Assembly (NCBI GenBank): GCA_903921605.1
Contig: CAIXQV010000978.1
Span: 1 to 6,003, forward strand
Reading direction: 5' to 3'
From: an uncultured Planctomycetaceae bacterium
GTDB taxonomy: Bacteria; Planctomycetota; Planctomycetia; Planctomycetales; Planctomycetaceae
DNA length: 6,003 nucleotides
In this document: positions 4,918 through 6,003 of the stretch, piece after piece
Position numbering within the stretch: position 1 is the stretch's first letter
Layout: each line of letters starts with the position of its first letter
Position numbers and translations under genes: made by a program
The notes under the pieces: model-generated
Told to the model about the DNA's origin: nothing
Seen by the model: the letters and a program-made list of their open reading frames with translations, nothing else
Databases searched by the model: none

Positions 4918-6003
4918 ACCGTCACGCTCTTCGCCAGGTTTCGCGGGCGATCCACGTTGCAGCCTCGCAGAAGCGCCACGTGATAGGCCAGTAGTTGCAG
5001 CGGAATTGCGCAGACGAGCGGTTGCAGGTATTCTTCCACATCCGGTACGTAGATCACATCATCGGCGATCCGCGCGATGTCCGTGTCGCCTTCACAAGCG
5101 ATCGCAATGACCGGGCCTCGCCTCGCTCGGATTTCTTCCATATTGCTGACGACTTTGGGATAGATACCGCCGCGAGGAATCACGAATACGCTCGGCGTCT
5201 GCTGATCCACCAGAGCAATCGGGCCATGCTTCATTTCGGCGGCCGGATAACCTTCCGCATGAATGTAGCTGATTTCCTTGAGCTTCAGTGCTCCTTCAAG
5301 TGCCACGGGAAAATTGTAGAGGCGGCCAAGGTACAGAAAGCTGTTGAAGTGATGATACTTATCAGCGACTTCGCGAACCTTATCGTGACACTCCAGGGCT
5401 TTGCTGATCTTCTCCGGCATGTCACGCAACTGGCGAATAATGCGTTTTCCGGCGGGGTATGACATATGCCGCATACGGCCCAAATACAGCGCCAACAGCG
5501 TGAGCACGGTTACCTGAGACGTAAACGCCTTCGTGGAAGCGACTCCGATTTCCGGCCCTGCGTGGAGATAGATCCCGCCATCGGCCTCTCGCGCAATACT
5601 TGAACCGACGACGTTGCAGATGGCCAGCGTTGGGTGGCCCTTGCGTTTACATTCACGCATGGCGGCTAAGGTATCCGCGGTTTCGCCACTTTGAGTAATC
5701 GCGAAGACAAGAGTTCGATCGCTCATTGGCGGATTGCGATAACGCAGTTCGCTGGCATACTCGACCTCCGTAGGCATCCTCGCGAATTCTTCCAGAACAT
5801 ATTCACCGACCAGTCCGGAGTGCCAACTGGTTCCACAGGCCGTCAGGACGATTCGGTCGATTCGTCGCAGATCCTTGGCAGAGAGGTTCAATCCGCCAAT
5901 CACTGCGGTGGCTTCTTCATTGTCGAGGCGACCACGAAGAGCATTCTCGATGGTTGTTGGCTGTTCGTAGATCTCTTTCAGCATGTAGTGTTCAAACTGC
6001 CCG
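4911..6003 (-). CDS. glmS: Glutamine--fructose-6-phosphate aminotransferase, C-terminal part (5' end outside the window)
   Basis: GlmS converts fructose-6-phosphate and glutamine to glucosamine-6-phosphate and glutamate in the cytoplasm, the first step towards UDP-GlcNAc for cell envelope amino sugars. The frame stays open to the window edge, reading GQFEHYMLKEIYEQP, which is the conserved linker after the glutaminase domain; the Met at 5984 is therefore internal. Numbering from that Met, the first SIS domain carries TACGTSWHSG (48-57), TQSGETADT (97-105) and EIGVASTKAFTSQ (145-157). The second carries ALEGALKLKEISYIHAEGY (228-246), MKHGP (251-255) and the C-terminal DRPRNLAKSVTVE (345-357). 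E230, K234, E237, H253 and K352 match E. coli E481, K485, E488, H504 and K603 with identical spacing, so the isomerase site is intact. About 363 residues are present of some 610 expected; the N-terminal Cys-dependent glutaminase is missing only because the window ends. It converges on the methyltransferase with 76 bases between their stops. Confidence 0.98.
   Translation of the reverse strand, partial: GQFEHYMLKEIYEQPTTIENALRGRLDNEEATAVIGGLNLSAKDLRRIDRIVLTACGTSWHSGLVGEYVLEEFARMPTEVEYASELRYRNPPMSDRTLVFAITQSGETADTLAAMRECKRKGHPTLAICNVVGSSIAREADGGIYLHAGPEIGVASTKAFTSQVTVLTLLALYLGRMRHMSYPAGKRIIRQLRDMPEKISKALECHDKVREVADKYHHFNSFLYLGRLYNFPVALEGALKLKEISYIHAEGYPAAEMKHGPIALVDQQTPSVFVIPRGGIYPKVVSNMEEIRARRGPVIAIACEGDTDIARIADDVIYVPDVEEYLQPLVCAIPLQLLAYHVALLRGCNVDRPRNLAKSVTVE

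Noticed and set aside
4995..5462. Plus-strand open frame of 155 codons
   Set aside because: It is antisense to the second SIS domain of glmS and shows no recognisable protein sequence.
5982..5984. ATG at 5984 as the true glmS start
   Set aside because: The frame continues upstream as GQFEHY, which is the conserved GlmS interdomain linker, so this Met is internal.
1..6003. CRISPR array, tRNA, rRNA or insertion sequence
   Set aside because: No regularly spaced direct repeats, tRNA-like cloverleaf, rRNA signature or transposase motif was seen when reading either strand.

Overview
The window looks like bacterial chromosome, most likely from a planctomycete. This is inferred from the DUF4350-like membrane protein, the secreted phosphatase, the moderately high GC content and the many genes without close recognisable relatives; no rRNA or other decisive marker is present. 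No mobile element, CRISPR array, tRNA or rRNA was seen.

Layout: positions 1-3175 hold a minus-strand operon. A secreted PhoA-type alkaline phosphatase (1475-3175) overlaps by 4 bases (ATGA) a DUF4350-like membrane protein (18-1478). A further reading frame may begin directly after it at the window edge (TGAATG). A divergent intergenic region of about 440 bases (3176-3616) follows, with a long-range inverted repeat on its right side. A plus-strand pair comes next: a small two-helix membrane protein with a very acidic tail (3617-4051) and, 3 bases later, a class I SAM-dependent methyltransferase (4055-4834). The last gene is glmS on the minus strand (4911-6003), convergent with the pair. Its C-terminal isomerase half is present and its N-terminal glutaminase half lies beyond the window.

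The main discovery candidate is the alkaline phosphatase. It carries the PhoA active-site residues, but its chain stops soon after the Asp-His motif, where the C-terminal segment with the last zinc histidine should begin. A segment closely resembling that missing C-terminus, including the histidine and the final helix motif, sits near the N-terminus, before the first metal-binding strand. The simplest reading is a naturally circularly permuted alkaline phosphatase.

How the genes work together is only partly visible. The phosphatase and the DUF4350-like protein are translationally coupled and both appear to be exported or membrane-anchored. The acidic-tail protein and the methyltransferase also look coupled, with unknown substrate. 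GlmS makes glucosamine-6-phosphate for amino-sugar synthesis and seems unrelated to its neighbours.
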